Origin: Actinomadura sp. NBRC 104412
GTDB taxonomy: Bacteria; Actinomycetota; Actinomycetes; Streptosporangiales; Streptosporangiaceae
Direction: 5' to 3'
DNA length: 64,000 nt
Assembly (NCBI RefSeq): GCF_030269515.1
Contig: NZ_BSTM01000011.1
Coordinates: 1-64,000, forward strand
In this document: positions 42,868 through 51,848 of the stretch, in pieces
Numbering within the stretch: the stretch's first letter is position 1
Layout: every line of letters begins with the position of its first letter
Translations under genes and position numbers: made by a program
The notes under the pieces: model-generated
Told to the model about the DNA's origin: nothing
What the model saw: the letters and a program-made list of their open reading frames with translations, nothing else
Databases searched by the model: none

Positions 42868-42897
42868 CTAACGCAGGAAGAAGAAGTTCATGCGCAT
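42868..42897 (-). other. Nine-codon ORF (MRMNFFFLR), possible leader peptide
   Basis: On the minus strand ATG CGC ATG is followed by Asn, three Phe codons (TTC), Leu, Arg and a stop. The methyltransferase gene 95 bases downstream also starts 'MRM' with the same codons. Short ORFs with repeated codons can act as leader peptides. The assignment rests only on position and composition. Confidence 0.35.
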
Positions 42898-43301
42898 GAT
42901 CCTAGCAGCACGCGGGGGACGTGGCGTTCGGCAATCCATTAAGGGAACGATCAAAGCCGCCGCTGGACCGTTCTGTGCGGCGGCATTCGATGACGGCATA
43001 TTCATGTCAAGGGGTTGACAGGTCCTTTTGTGCATTTCCCGATACCATCCCGTGACCTGTGCAGATGCACCGTGCCACCGCCGGACGCGCACTCGGAGAC
43101 AAACCGTTCGGTAGCGATTGTCATTCGGTGACAACGATGCCTCGGGCGGGAATTCATCCGCGTGGATTACTTGCGCCCCGCTGTGCGCCGGAAGTAACGT
43201 ACCGGCCAGTAGCGACCGATGTCGCAACCTCGATGGCGGTCGCTATTCAGGGCCGGTTTCAAAAGATCGATGTTCGGCTTCTGCGGAATGGATTTCGTCG
43301 A
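42898..43301. other. Leader and probable promoter region of the mce operon
   Basis: About 400 bases with no convincing gene and lower G+C than the operon. A TTGACA hexamer at 43015-43020 might be a -35 element, but no good -10 box stands 17-18 bases further. In-frame codons upstream of 43302 (from ATG 43233) could extend the ATPase. Confidence 0.4.
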
Positions 43302-44282
43302 ATGGGACTCGAAGTCGTCGTCGAAGGGCTGACCAAGTCCTTCGGGCGGCAGACCATCTGGCGGGACGTGTCGCTGACCCTGCCCGCCGGTGAGGTCAGC
43401 GTGCTGCTCGGCCCGTCCGGCACCGGCAAGACGGTCTTCCTCAAGTCACTGATCGGGCTGCTCAAGCCCGAGCGCGGCCGGGTGCTCATCAACGGCGTCG
43501 ACATGGTCAACGACCCCGAGCGCAAGATCTACGAGACGCGCCGCCTGTTCGGGCTGATGTTCCAGGACGGCGCGCTGTTCGGGTCGATGAACCTGTTCGA
43601 CAACATCGCGTTCCCGCTGCGCGAGCACACCCGCAAGAAGGAGTCGGAGATCCGCCGGATCGTCCTGGAAAGGATGGAGATGGTGGGTCTGGCCGGCCAG
43701 GAACGCAAGCTCCCGGGCCAGATCTCCGGCGGCATGCGCAAGCGCGCCGGCCTGGCCCGCGCGCTGGTGATGGACCCGCAGATCATCCTGTGCGACGAGC
43801 CGGACTCCGGCCTCGACCCGGTCCGCACCGCCTACCTGTCACAACTGCTGATCGACCTGAACGCGCGGATCGACGCGACGATGCTGATCGTCACGCACAA
43901 CATCGAGATCGCGTCCACCGTCCCGGACAACATCGGCATGCTGTTCCGCCGCGACCTGGTCACCTTCGGGCCCAGGGAGGTGCTGCTGACCAGCGACGAG
44001 CCGGTGGTCGCGCAGTTCCTGCGGGGCTCCCGGCAGGGCCCGATCGGGATGAGCGAGGAGAAGGACGCCGCCACGCTCGCCGCCGAGGCCGCGCTCCAGC
44101 TCCCGCGCACCCGCGTCCCGGAGATCGTCCCGCAGCTCGAACCCAGCCCGGGAATGCCCGAGCGCAAGGCGGTCGCGCGCCGCAGGGAACGGGTGATGTC
44201 CATGCTGCCGACGCTGCCGCCGCCCGCGCAGGAGGCGATCGTGACCAGTCTGCTGCCACGCCGCAGAGGGGCGTCGCTGTGA
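43302..44282 (+). CDS. Mce operon ABC ATPase (MlaF/MceG-like)
   Basis: The 326-residue ATPase has Walker A 'GPSGTGKT' near residue 38, Q-loop 'LMFQDGALFGSMN', signature 'ISGGMRKRAGLARA', Walker B 'IILCDEPDSGLDPVR' and the H-loop 'IVTHNIE'. The 'SGGMRKR' signature is typical of MlaF/Mkl proteins that drive MCE lipid transport. The C-terminal extension of 80 residues resembles that of MceG. ATG 43302 is placed at the usual N-terminus but has no clear ribosome site; ATG 43233 is an alternative. It heads the operon and overlaps yrbEA by four bases. Confidence 0.93.
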   Translation: MGLEVVVEGLTKSFGRQTIWRDVSLTLPAGEVSVLLGPSGTGKTVFLKSLIGLLKPERGRVLINGVDMVNDPERKIYETRRLFGLMFQDGALFGSMNLFDNIAFPLREHTRKKESEIRRIVLERMEMVGLAGQERKLPGQISGGMRKRAGLARALVMDPQIILCDEPDSGLDPVRTAYLSQLLIDLNARIDATMLIVTHNIEIASTVPDNIGMLFRRDLVTFGPREVLLTSDEPVVAQFLRGSRQGPIGMSEEKDAATLAAEAALQLPRTRVPEIVPQLEPSPGMPERKAVARRRERVMSMLPTLPPPAQEAIVTSLLPRRRGASL

Positions 44283-45070
44283 CCGCGCCGCCCAGCGCCC
44301 CGATCCCCGGCACGGGCGCGCTGCGCGAGACCGGCCGGCTGTTCGCGCTCGGCGCCACCGTGCTGCGGCAGATGTTCCGGCGCCCGTTCCAGGTCCGGGA
44401 GCTGATCGAGCAGTTCTGGTTCATCGCCTCGGTGACGATCCTGCCGACCGCCCTGGTGTCCATCCCGTTCGGCGCCGTGATCGCGTTGCAGGTCGGGTCG
44501 CTGGCACGGCAGCTCGGCGCGCAGTCGTTCACCGGCGGCGCCAGCGTGCTCGCGGTGATCCAGCAGGCCAGCCCGATCATCGTGGCGCTGCTGATCTCCG
44601 GGGCGGGCGGCTCGGCGATCTGCGCCGACATCGGCTCGCGGACCATCCGCGAGGAGATGGACGCCATGGAGGTCATGAGCGTCTCGCCGATCCAGCGGCT
44701 GATCGTCCCCCGGGTCCTGGCGGCCATGCTGGTCGCCGTGCTGCTCAACGGCCTGGTCTCGGTGGTCGGCGTGATGGGCGGCTACTTCTTCAACGTCGTC
44801 ATGCAGGGCGGCACGCCCGGCGCCTACCTGGCCTCGTTCTCCGCGCTCGCACAACTGCCCGACCTCTATATCAGCGAGCTGAAGGCGCTGATCTTCGGCT
44901 TCATCGCCGGTGTCGTGGCGGCCTACCGGGGCCTCAACCCCGGCAGCGGGCCCAAGGGCGTCGGGGACGCGGTCAACCAGTCCGTGGTGATCACCTTCCT
45001 GCTGCTGTTCTTCGTCAACCTGGTGCTGACCGCGATCTACCTCCAGGTCGTGCCGCCGAAGGGGTCGTGA
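44279..45070 (+). CDS. yrbEA: YrbEA/MlaE-type permease of the mce system
   Basis: The 263-residue membrane protein has five to six hydrophobic helices and the MlaE-family core 'GAGGSAICADIGSRTIREEMDAMEVM' (split near residues 112-140), whose 'EEMDAMEVM' motif couples to the ATPase. It forms the membrane channel with YrbEB. The GTG start overlaps the ATPase stop (GTGA). Four bases separate its end from yrbEB. Confidence 0.94.
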   Translation: MTAPPSAPIPGTGALRETGRLFALGATVLRQMFRRPFQVRELIEQFWFIASVTILPTALVSIPFGAVIALQVGSLARQLGAQSFTGGASVLAVIQQASPIIVALLISGAGGSAICADIGSRTIREEMDAMEVMSVSPIQRLIVPRVLAAMLVAVLLNGLVSVVGVMGGYFFNVVMQGGTPGAYLASFSALAQLPDLYISELKALIFGFIAGVVAAYRGLNPGSGPKGVGDAVNQSVVITFLLLFFVNLVLTAIYLQVVPPKGS

Positions 45071-45074
45071 CGCG

Positions 45075-45911
45075 ATGGCCTCCACCTCCTCCAGGCTGCG
45101 CCGTCCCGGCTCCTGGTTCGCCTGGCTCGACAAGCCCGGCGACCAGCTCGGCTTCTACGTCCGCGCGCTGCTGTGGACGCCCCGCGCGCTACGCCGCTAC
45201 CTCAAAGAGGTGCAGCGGCTGCTCGGCGAGGTCGCGTTCGGCTCCGGCGCGCTCGCGGTGATCGGCGGGACGGTCGGCGTGATGTTCGCGATGACGCTGT
45301 TCACCGGCGTCGTCGTCGGGCTCCAGGGGTACGCGGCGCTCAACCAGATCGGCACCTCGGCGTTCACCGGGTTCGTCTCGGCCTACTTCAACACCCGCGA
45401 GATCGCCCCGCTGGTGGCCGGGCTGGCGCTGTCGGCCACGGTCGGCGCGGGCTTCACCGCCCAGCTCGGCGCGATGCGGATCAACGAGGAGGTCGACGCG
45501 CTGGAGGGCATGGGCGTCCCGTCGCTGCCCTACCTGGTCACCACCCGGATCATCGCCGGCACCGCCGCGATCATCCCGCTGTACGGGGTCGGGCTGCTCA
45601 GCTCCTACCTCGCCTCCCGACAGGTGACGATCTGGGTGAACGGGCAGTCCGCGGGGACCTACGACCACTACTTCAACGTGTTCCTGTCCCCGACGGACGT
45701 GGTGCTGTCGTTCCTCAAAGTGCTGATCTTCAGCGTGATGGTGATCCTCGCGCACTGCTACTACGGCTACCGCGCGTCCGGCGGCCCCGCGGGGGTGGGC
45801 GTCGCGGTCGGCCGCGCGGTGCGCACCGCGATCGTCCTGATCAGCGTCACCGACTTCTTCCTCAGCCTGGCCATCTGGGGCGCCACCACCACCGTCAAGG
45901 TCGCGGGGTGA
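45075..45911 (+). CDS. yrbEB: YrbEB/MlaE-type permease of the mce system
   Basis: The 278-residue permease has the MlaE pattern: 'FTGFVSAYFNTREIAPLVAG', 'GAGFTAQLGAMRINEEVDALEGM' and C-terminal helices with 'VGRAVRTAIVLISVTDFFLSL'. It pairs with YrbEA to form the transmembrane part of the lipid importer. Seven bases separate it from the first mce gene. Confidence 0.94.
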   Translation: MASTSSRLRRPGSWFAWLDKPGDQLGFYVRALLWTPRALRRYLKEVQRLLGEVAFGSGALAVIGGTVGVMFAMTLFTGVVVGLQGYAALNQIGTSAFTGFVSAYFNTREIAPLVAGLALSATVGAGFTAQLGAMRINEEVDALEGMGVPSLPYLVTTRIIAGTAAIIPLYGVGLLSSYLASRQVTIWVNGQSAGTYDHYFNVFLSPTDVVLSFLKVLIFSVMVILAHCYYGYRASGGPAGVGVAVGRAVRTAIVLISVTDFFLSLAIWGATTTVKVAG

Positions 45912-45918
45912 GCATGCG

Positions 45919-47196
45919 ATGAGACACGAAGGCCCGATGGCGACACTGCTGCTGCGGCTGCAGGGCGTGGTGTTCCTGCTGGTCCCCGCCCTGCTGGTGT
46001 GGCTGTCCGTGGCGATCTACCAGAAGCGGTTCACCGAGGCCGCCATGGTCACGCTGCGCACCGGCTCGGTCGGCAACGAGATGCACCCGCAGGCCGACGT
46101 CAAGCTGCGCGGCGTGGTCGTCGGCGAGGTGCGGGAGATCGAGGCGGACGGCTCCGGCGCCCGGCTCACGCTGGCGCTCAAACCCGAGTCCGTGCCGCGG
46201 ATCCCGGCGAACGTGACCGCCCAGATGCTGCCGACCACGCTGTTCGGGCAGCGGTTCGTCGCGCTGATCCCGCCCGCGCAACCGTCCCCGGCCCGCCTCA
46301 CCGCCGGCTCGGTGATCAGCGAGGACCGTACGGCCAACGCGGTGGAGCTCCAGGAGGTCCTGAACAACACCCTGCCGCTGCTCAACTCCGTCCAGCCGGC
46401 GAAGCTGTCGGCGACGCTCACCGCGATGGCGCAGGCCCTGGAGGGACGGGGAGAGGACCTGGGCGAAACCCTGGTGCGGCTGGACGCCTACCTGAAGAAG
46501 TTCAACCCCGACCTGCCCACGCTCAACCGCAACATCCACGAACTGGTCGCGTTCACCCACCACTACAGCGAGGCCACCCCCGACATCCTCGACGCGCTGT
46601 ACGACTTCAGCAACACCAGCCGTACCGTCGTCGACCAGCGCCGCAACCTCAGCGAGCTGTACTCCACCGTCACGGCGGGCACCGAGGACCTGACCACGTT
46701 CCTGCGGCAGAACTCCGGCAACCTCATCAGGCTGTCCGACCGGAGCAGGCCGTCACTGGAGGTGCTGGCCCGGTACTCGCCGCAGTTCCCCTGCGTGTTC
46801 TCGATGCTGAACGACTTCATGCCAGAGATGGACCGGCTGCTCGGCAAGGGGACGGGGCGTCCCGGCCTGCGGGTCGACGTCAAGGTCGTCCCGTCCAAGG
46901 GACGCTACATCCCCGGACGTGACACGCCGCGTTACACGGCGACCGGCGGGCCGCGCTGCTACCCGGTTCCGTTCGACCCCTCGGGTGGCACGCGGCCCCT
47001 GGCCGCGCAGCCGGACCAGACCGCACCGGTCGCCGTCCCGCCCGGCGGGCTGGGGCTGCCCAACTCGCCGCAGGAGAACACGCTGGTGAACGAGCTGGTG
47101 GCGCCGTCCCTTCAGGAGGTGCCGACGGCGCTGCCCGACTGGAGCAGCGTCCTGGTCGGCCCGATCTACCGGGGGGCGGAGGTGAACCTCAAGTGA
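45919..47196 (+). CDS. mceA: MCE-family protein A
   Basis: The 425-residue protein has one N-terminal membrane helix (about residues 15-32), a MlaD/MCE domain at about 40-120 ('DVKLRGVVVGEVREIEADGS', 'MLPTTLFGQRFVAL') and a long helical MCE-associated region with heptad-like stretches to about 310. A variable C-terminus with two cysteines follows. MceA-F assemble into a hexameric tunnel that carries hydrophobic molecules from the cell surface to YrbE. An ATG at 45937 (after 'RHEGP') is an alternative start. Confidence 0.93.
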   Translation: MRHEGPMATLLLRLQGVVFLLVPALLVWLSVAIYQKRFTEAAMVTLRTGSVGNEMHPQADVKLRGVVVGEVREIEADGSGARLTLALKPESVPRIPANVTAQMLPTTLFGQRFVALIPPAQPSPARLTAGSVISEDRTANAVELQEVLNNTLPLLNSVQPAKLSATLTAMAQALEGRGEDLGETLVRLDAYLKKFNPDLPTLNRNIHELVAFTHHYSEATPDILDALYDFSNTSRTVVDQRRNLSELYSTVTAGTEDLTTFLRQNSGNLIRLSDRSRPSLEVLARYSPQFPCVFSMLNDFMPEMDRLLGKGTGRPGLRVDVKVVPSKGRYIPGRDTPRYTATGGPRCYPVPFDPSGGTRPLAAQPDQTAPVAVPPGGLGLPNSPQENTLVNELVAPSLQEVPTALPDWSSVLVGPIYRGAEVNLK

Positions 47197-48245
47197 GGAT
47201 GAACGTCAAGGGCCTGGGCGGGCCCCTGATCAAGTCGGCGCTGTTCGTCGTCGTGACGGTGACCGCCACCGCCGTCCTGGCCATCAGTGTCGCCAACACC
47301 GGCGTCGGCGGCGCCGACCGCTACAACGCGATCTTCGCCGATGTGACCGGGCTGATCGAGGGCGACAGCATCCGGATCGCGGGCGTGCGGATCGGGCAGG
47401 TCACCGACATCGACGTGGTGAACAGGCGGCAGGCGCGCGTGCGGTTCACCGTGCAGACCGGGCGCAAGCTGCCGGCGTCCACCACCGCCACCATCAAGTA
47501 CCTCAACCTGGTCGGGCAGCGGTTCATCGAGCTGGACCGCGGCACCGGGCCGCCCGGCGAGGTGCTGCCGCGCGGCGGCACCATCCCGATCCGGCAGACG
47601 ACGCCCGCGCTGAACCTGACCCAGTTGTTCAACGGGTTCAAGCCGCTGTTCCAGGCGCTGTCGCCCACCGACGTCAACCAGCTCGCCGGTGAGATCATCC
47701 AGGTGCTCCAGGGCGAGGGGCCCACGATGGACTCGCTGCTGCGCACCGTCGCGTCCCTCACCAGCACCCTGGCCAGCCGCGACCAGGTCATCGGGCAGGT
47801 CATCGACAACCTCAACGACGTGCTGGAGACCATCAACGCGCGCAGCGACCAGCTCGCCGACCTCATCGTCACCCTGCGCAGGCTCACCACCGGGCTCGCC
47901 GCCGACCGCGAACCGCTCGGCCAGGCCATCCAGGCCATGTCGGAGCTGACCAACAGCACCGCCGACCTGCTGAAGGTGGGGCGCGCGCCGCTCAAGGACA
48001 GCATCACCAACCTCGGCCGCCTGACGGGCAACCTGGCCGAAGAGTCGCCGACCCTGGACCGCTTCCTGCGAACCCTGCCGGAGAAGAGCACCACCATCGC
48101 CCGGCTCGGCTCGTACGGGTCGTGGCTGAACCTCTACATGTGCCAGGCCACGGTCAACGGCGTCACCTACAACGACGGCAGCGACCCGCCCACCGGCGTC
48201 CCGATCAAGGACGAGTCGATCGCGAGATGCGGGAGGCCGCAATGA
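47193..48245 (+). CDS. mceB: MCE-family protein B
   Basis: The 350-residue protein has an N-terminal helix (about 10-30) and an MCE domain ('YNAIFADVTGLIEGDSIRIA', 'TIKYLNLVGQRFIELD'). A long coiled helical region (about 130-300) ends in 'LNLYMCQATVNGV', the family's usual tail. The GTG start overlaps the mceA stop as GTGA; ATG 47199 is also possible. A four-base overlap leads to mceC. Confidence 0.93.
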   Translation: MRMNVKGLGGPLIKSALFVVVTVTATAVLAISVANTGVGGADRYNAIFADVTGLIEGDSIRIAGVRIGQVTDIDVVNRRQARVRFTVQTGRKLPASTTATIKYLNLVGQRFIELDRGTGPPGEVLPRGGTIPIRQTTPALNLTQLFNGFKPLFQALSPTDVNQLAGEIIQVLQGEGPTMDSLLRTVASLTSTLASRDQVIGQVIDNLNDVLETINARSDQLADLIVTLRRLTTGLAADREPLGQAIQAMSELTNSTADLLKVGRAPLKDSITNLGRLTGNLAEESPTLDRFLRTLPEKSTTIARLGSYGSWLNLYMCQATVNGVTYNDGSDPPTGVPIKDESIARCGRPQ

Positions 48246-49366
48246 CCGAACCTCCCGAGCAGAGCCTCATTCCCGGCATGAAGGCCACGCGGGAGCCCTC
48301 CGCCGCGAAGCGCACCAGGACGCGCGGGCCGCTGCTGCGCAAGCCGGTCCGGGAACGCAACCCCATCGCCGTCGCCGTGGTCGGACTCGCGATCATCCTC
48401 GCGCTGTCCCTGGTGGCCTACCGCGCCGACGACCTCCCGGTGATCGGCGGCGGCACCACCTACACCGCCGACTTCAGCGAGGCCGCCGGGCTGCGTCCCG
48501 ACGACGAGGTGCGCGTCGCCGGCGTCAAGGTCGGCGAGGTCACCGGCGTGGAACTCGACGGCAACAAGGTCAAGGTGAGCTTCCGGGTCCGGGACACCTG
48601 GATCGGGAACCGCAGCACCGCCGCCATCATGATCAAGACGTTGCTGGGCGACAAGTACCTGGCCGTGGACCCGCTGGGACCCGCGGCGCAGGACCCCGGC
48701 CAGCGCATCCCGGTCGGCCGTACCGTGTCGCCGTACGACGTGACGCAGGCGTTCCAGGAGCTGTCGGGCACCCTCGACCGGCTCGACACCGTCACGGTCG
48801 CGCAAAGCCTGGAAACGATCGCGGACACGTTCACCAACACCGCGCCCAACGTCCGCAAGGCCCTGGACGGGCTGTCCGCGCTGTCACGGACCATCTCCAG
48901 CCGGGACGCGCAGCTCGCGCGGCTGCTGGCCAACGCCCGCCGCGTCACCAGCGTCCTCGCCGAGCAGAGCGGGGAGTTCGCCCGCCTGCTCCAGGACGGC
49001 AACCTGCTGCTGGCCGAGCTGCGACGCCGCCGCGAGGCCATCCACGGGCTGCTGGTCGGGGCGCAGTCACTCGCACGGGAACTGAACGGGCTGGTCGCCG
49101 ACAACCAGGCCCAGCTCGGCCCCGCACTCCGGTCCCTCGAACGCGTCGCCGACGTCCTCCAGCGCAACCAGGACAACCTCAACCGCGCCCTCGCGGTGGC
49201 AGGCCCCTACAACCGCCTGCTCGGCAACGCGCTCGGCAACGGACGCTGGATGGACGGATACCTGTGCGGGGTCGTCCCCAAGGAGTACACGGCACCGGGT
49301 GCGCAGCCTGAGACCGGCTGCATGCCGCCCAGGCCCGGCACCACTTCCGGAGGTGCAGGCCGATGA
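48242..49366 (+). CDS. mceC: MCE-family protein C
   Basis: The 374-residue protein has a basic cytoplasmic N-terminus of about 38 residues, longer than in its neighbours. A helix at about 42-58 follows, then an MCE domain ('YTADFSEAAGLRPDDEVRVA', 'TLLGDKYLAVDPLG') and helical repeats to about 340. The Cys-containing 'GYLCGVV' lies near the end. ATGA overlaps join it to mceB and mceD. Confidence 0.93.
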   Translation: MTEPPEQSLIPGMKATREPSAAKRTRTRGPLLRKPVRERNPIAVAVVGLAIILALSLVAYRADDLPVIGGGTTYTADFSEAAGLRPDDEVRVAGVKVGEVTGVELDGNKVKVSFRVRDTWIGNRSTAAIMIKTLLGDKYLAVDPLGPAAQDPGQRIPVGRTVSPYDVTQAFQELSGTLDRLDTVTVAQSLETIADTFTNTAPNVRKALDGLSALSRTISSRDAQLARLLANARRVTSVLAEQSGEFARLLQDGNLLLAELRRRREAIHGLLVGAQSLARELNGLVADNQAQLGPALRSLERVADVLQRNQDNLNRALAVAGPYNRLLGNALGNGRWMDGYLCGVVPKEYTAPGAQPETGCMPPRPGTTSGGAGR

Positions 49367-50598
49367 TGGAGATGTCCATGCGCAGGCGCGTGTGGCGCGA
49401 ACGCCGCCGTACCGTCATCGCGCTGGTGCTCGCCCTGGTCCTGATGGCCGTGGCCCTGTGGGCGGTCGCCGGAGGGCCGGTCGGCAGGCGCGTCGAGGCG
49501 CATTTCGCCGCGGCCGTCGGCCTGTACAAGGGGTCGGACGTGCGCGTCCTCGGCGTCAAGGTCGGCACCGTCACCGAGGTCACCCCGATCGGCACCCGGG
49601 TCCGCACCCGGCTCGTCCTGGACCGGAAGGTGCCCGTGCCGGCCGACGCGCGGGCCGTCGTGATCGCGCCCAGCGTGGTCGCCGACCGCTACGTCCAGCT
49701 CGCCCCCGCCTACACCGGCGGAGCGCAGATGCGGGACGGAGCCGTGATCCCGGTGGAGCGCACGCAGACGCCCGTCGAACTCGACCAGCTCTACGACAGC
49801 CTCAAACGCATCGCAGGGGACCTCGGCCCCAAGGGGGTCAACCGCCAGGGCGCCCTGTCCCGCGCGTTGCAGGTCGGGGCGGACAACTTGCAGGGCAACG
49901 GTGAAGCGCTCAACGACACGATCGCGCAGTTCGGCCAGGCCGGCCGGACGCTGGCGGACTCCAGCGACGACCTGTTCGCGACCATCTCCAACCTGCAGAA
50001 GTTCACCACAATGATCAAGAACAACGACGCGCAGGTGCGGATGGCCGAACGGCAGCTCGCCGACGTCACCGGGTTCCTGGCCGCCGACCGCGACGAGCTG
50101 GGCGCCGCGCTGCGCGAGCTGGCCGCGGCGCTCGCCCAGGTCCGCACGTTCATCCGGGACCACAGGACGCTGCTCAAGACCGACATCGACAGGCTCGCGT
50201 CCATCACCCAGGTGCTGGTCGACCAGCGGCACTCGCTGGCCGAGGCGTTCGACGTGCTGCCGCTCACCGCCACCAACCTCGTCAACAGCTACGACCCCGC
50301 CACCCGCACGCTGATGGGACGCGGCAACCTCAACGAGATCAGCATGTTCCCGGACTCCGGGGTGTCCGCGGCGCGCTCGGCCCTGGACGCGATCACCCAG
50401 GGCACCGGCAACCCCGTGTGCGGCACCGCCGCCAGGACCGACCCGACGATCGGCGCGCTGTGCGACAAGCAGCGGGCCGGGACGCTCGCCCCGGTCGAGG
50501 AAGGGTCGGCCACCGGGATCCTGCCGCCGCTGCCCCTGCCGGCCTCCGGCGACACGTTCGGGACGCCCCCCGCCAAGGGGAAGGGGGACCGGTCATGA
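49363..50598 (+). CDS. mceD: MCE-family protein D
   Basis: The 411-residue protein has an N-terminal helix (about 15-35), an MCE domain ('HFAAAVGLYKGSDVRVLGVK', 'PSVVADRYVQLAPAY') and a long helical domain with 'QFGQAGRTLADSSDDLFATI'. A C-terminal Pro-rich segment with two cysteines (near residues 351 and 367) completes it. ATG 49363 overlaps the mceC stop; ATG 49378 is an alternative. Confidence 0.93.
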   Translation: MMEMSMRRRVWRERRRTVIALVLALVLMAVALWAVAGGPVGRRVEAHFAAAVGLYKGSDVRVLGVKVGTVTEVTPIGTRVRTRLVLDRKVPVPADARAVVIAPSVVADRYVQLAPAYTGGAQMRDGAVIPVERTQTPVELDQLYDSLKRIAGDLGPKGVNRQGALSRALQVGADNLQGNGEALNDTIAQFGQAGRTLADSSDDLFATISNLQKFTTMIKNNDAQVRMAERQLADVTGFLAADRDELGAALRELAAALAQVRTFIRDHRTLLKTDIDRLASITQVLVDQRHSLAEAFDVLPLTATNLVNSYDPATRTLMGRGNLNEISMFPDSGVSAARSALDAITQGTGNPVCGTAARTDPTIGALCDKQRAGTLAPVEEGSATGILPPLPLPASGDTFGTPPAKGKGDRS

Positions 50599-51848
50599 GC
50601 CATCGCGAGCGCGGGCAGGTTTTCCGTTCGCGGCGTTCCGTGGCGTCGGCGATGGCGGTCGCCACGGCCGCCACCGTGTTCCTCAGCGGGTGCGGGGGCG
50701 GGTTCACCGGGATCCAGGACCTTCCCCTCCCCGGCGGCGCCGACCTCGGCGACGACCCGTACACCGTCACCGCCGAGTTCACCAACGTGCTCGACCTCGT
50801 CCCGCAGGCCGCCGTGAAGGTGAACGACGTCGCGGTGGGACGGGTGTCCAAGGTGTCGCTGCCCGTGAACAGCTGGACCGCGCAGGTCACCATCGTCCTC
50901 AACGGGAAGGTGCGGCTGCCCGCCAACGCCACGGCACGGCTGGAGCAGTCCAGCCTGCTCGGCGAGAAGTACATTCAGCTCGCCGCGCCGTCCCAGGGCG
51001 CCGTCGGCACGCTGCGCGACGGGTCGCGCATCCCCGCGTCCCGGACCGGCCGCAACGTCGAGGTCGAAGAGGTGCTCGGCGCGCTGTCGCTGCTGCTCAA
51101 CGGCGGAGGGCTGCCGCAGTTGCGGACCATCTCCCGGGAGATCAACGCGGCGCTCGCCGGCAACGAGCCCCAGATCAAGTCGCTGCTCTCCCGCCTCAAC
51201 GAGCTGACCTCCAGCCTGGACGCCGGGAAGAGCGACATCGTCGCCGCGCTGGACGGCCTCAACCGGCTGTCGGCCACCCTGTCCACCCGCCGCCAGAAGA
51301 TCAACACGGTGCTGACCGACCTCAGCCCGGGGCTCAAGGTGCTGGAGGAACAGCGCGGCGCCCTCATCCGGCTGCTGCGCCAGTTCGACGAACTGTCGGA
51401 CGTCGCGGTGCGCACCATCAACGCGTCCAAGGAGGACTTCGTCGCCGACCTGCGCGCCCTCGCCCCCATCCTGCGCAAGCTCGCCGACGCCGGAAAGGAC
51501 CTGCCGCGGTCGCTCGAAGTGCTGTTCACCTACCCGTTCACCGACGAGGTGCTGAACGCGGTCAAGGGTGACTACCTCAACGTGTACCTGTCGGTGACGG
51601 CCGTGCCCGGCACCCAGCTCATCCCGTCGCTCACGGACGCCGAGGAGCCTCCCCCGGAGGCGGCGTCCAACGCGCGGGGCGTCCCGACGCTGCCGCTGCC
51701 ACCGGCCGACACGCCGTCGGTCGTGGAACCGCCGATCGTCCCCGGCACGCCCTCGCCGTCCGCGAGCCCGACCGCGCCCGACTCGGGCACCCCGTCCGGC
51801 GGCGCGGGGATCCTGCCGGAGCTCACCCCGGGACAGGGAGGCGGCTGA
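50595..51848 (+). CDS. mceE: MCE-family lipoprotein E
   Basis: The 417-residue protein has a signal peptide with the lipobox 'VFLSGC' near residues 28-33, as in LprK/LprN-type MceE proteins. An MCE domain follows ('YTVTAEFTNVLDLVPQAAVK', 'SSLLGEKYIQLAAP'), then helical repeats to about 330 and a Pro/Ser/Thr-rich end. It should be anchored by lipid while the other Mce proteins use a helix. Its stop shares a base with the mceF start (TGATG). Confidence 0.93.
   Translation: MSHRERGQVFRSRRSVASAMAVATAATVFLSGCGGGFTGIQDLPLPGGADLGDDPYTVTAEFTNVLDLVPQAAVKVNDVAVGRVSKVSLPVNSWTAQVTIVLNGKVRLPANATARLEQSSLLGEKYIQLAAPSQGAVGTLRDGSRIPASRTGRNVEVEEVLGALSLLLNGGGLPQLRTISREINAALAGNEPQIKSLLSRLNELTSSLDAGKSDIVAALDGLNRLSATLSTRRQKINTVLTDLSPGLKVLEEQRGALIRLLRQFDELSDVAVRTINASKEDFVADLRALAPILRKLADAGKDLPRSLEVLFTYPFTDEVLNAVKGDYLNVYLSVTAVPGTQLIPSLTDAEEPPPEAASNARGVPTLPLPPADTPSVVEPPIVPGTPSPSASPTAPDSGTPSGGAGILPELTPGQGGG

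Noticed and set aside
43015..43050. TTGACA as a sigma-70-type promoter of the mce operon
   Set aside because: No -10 hexamer stands at the expected distance, so it was kept only as a remark.
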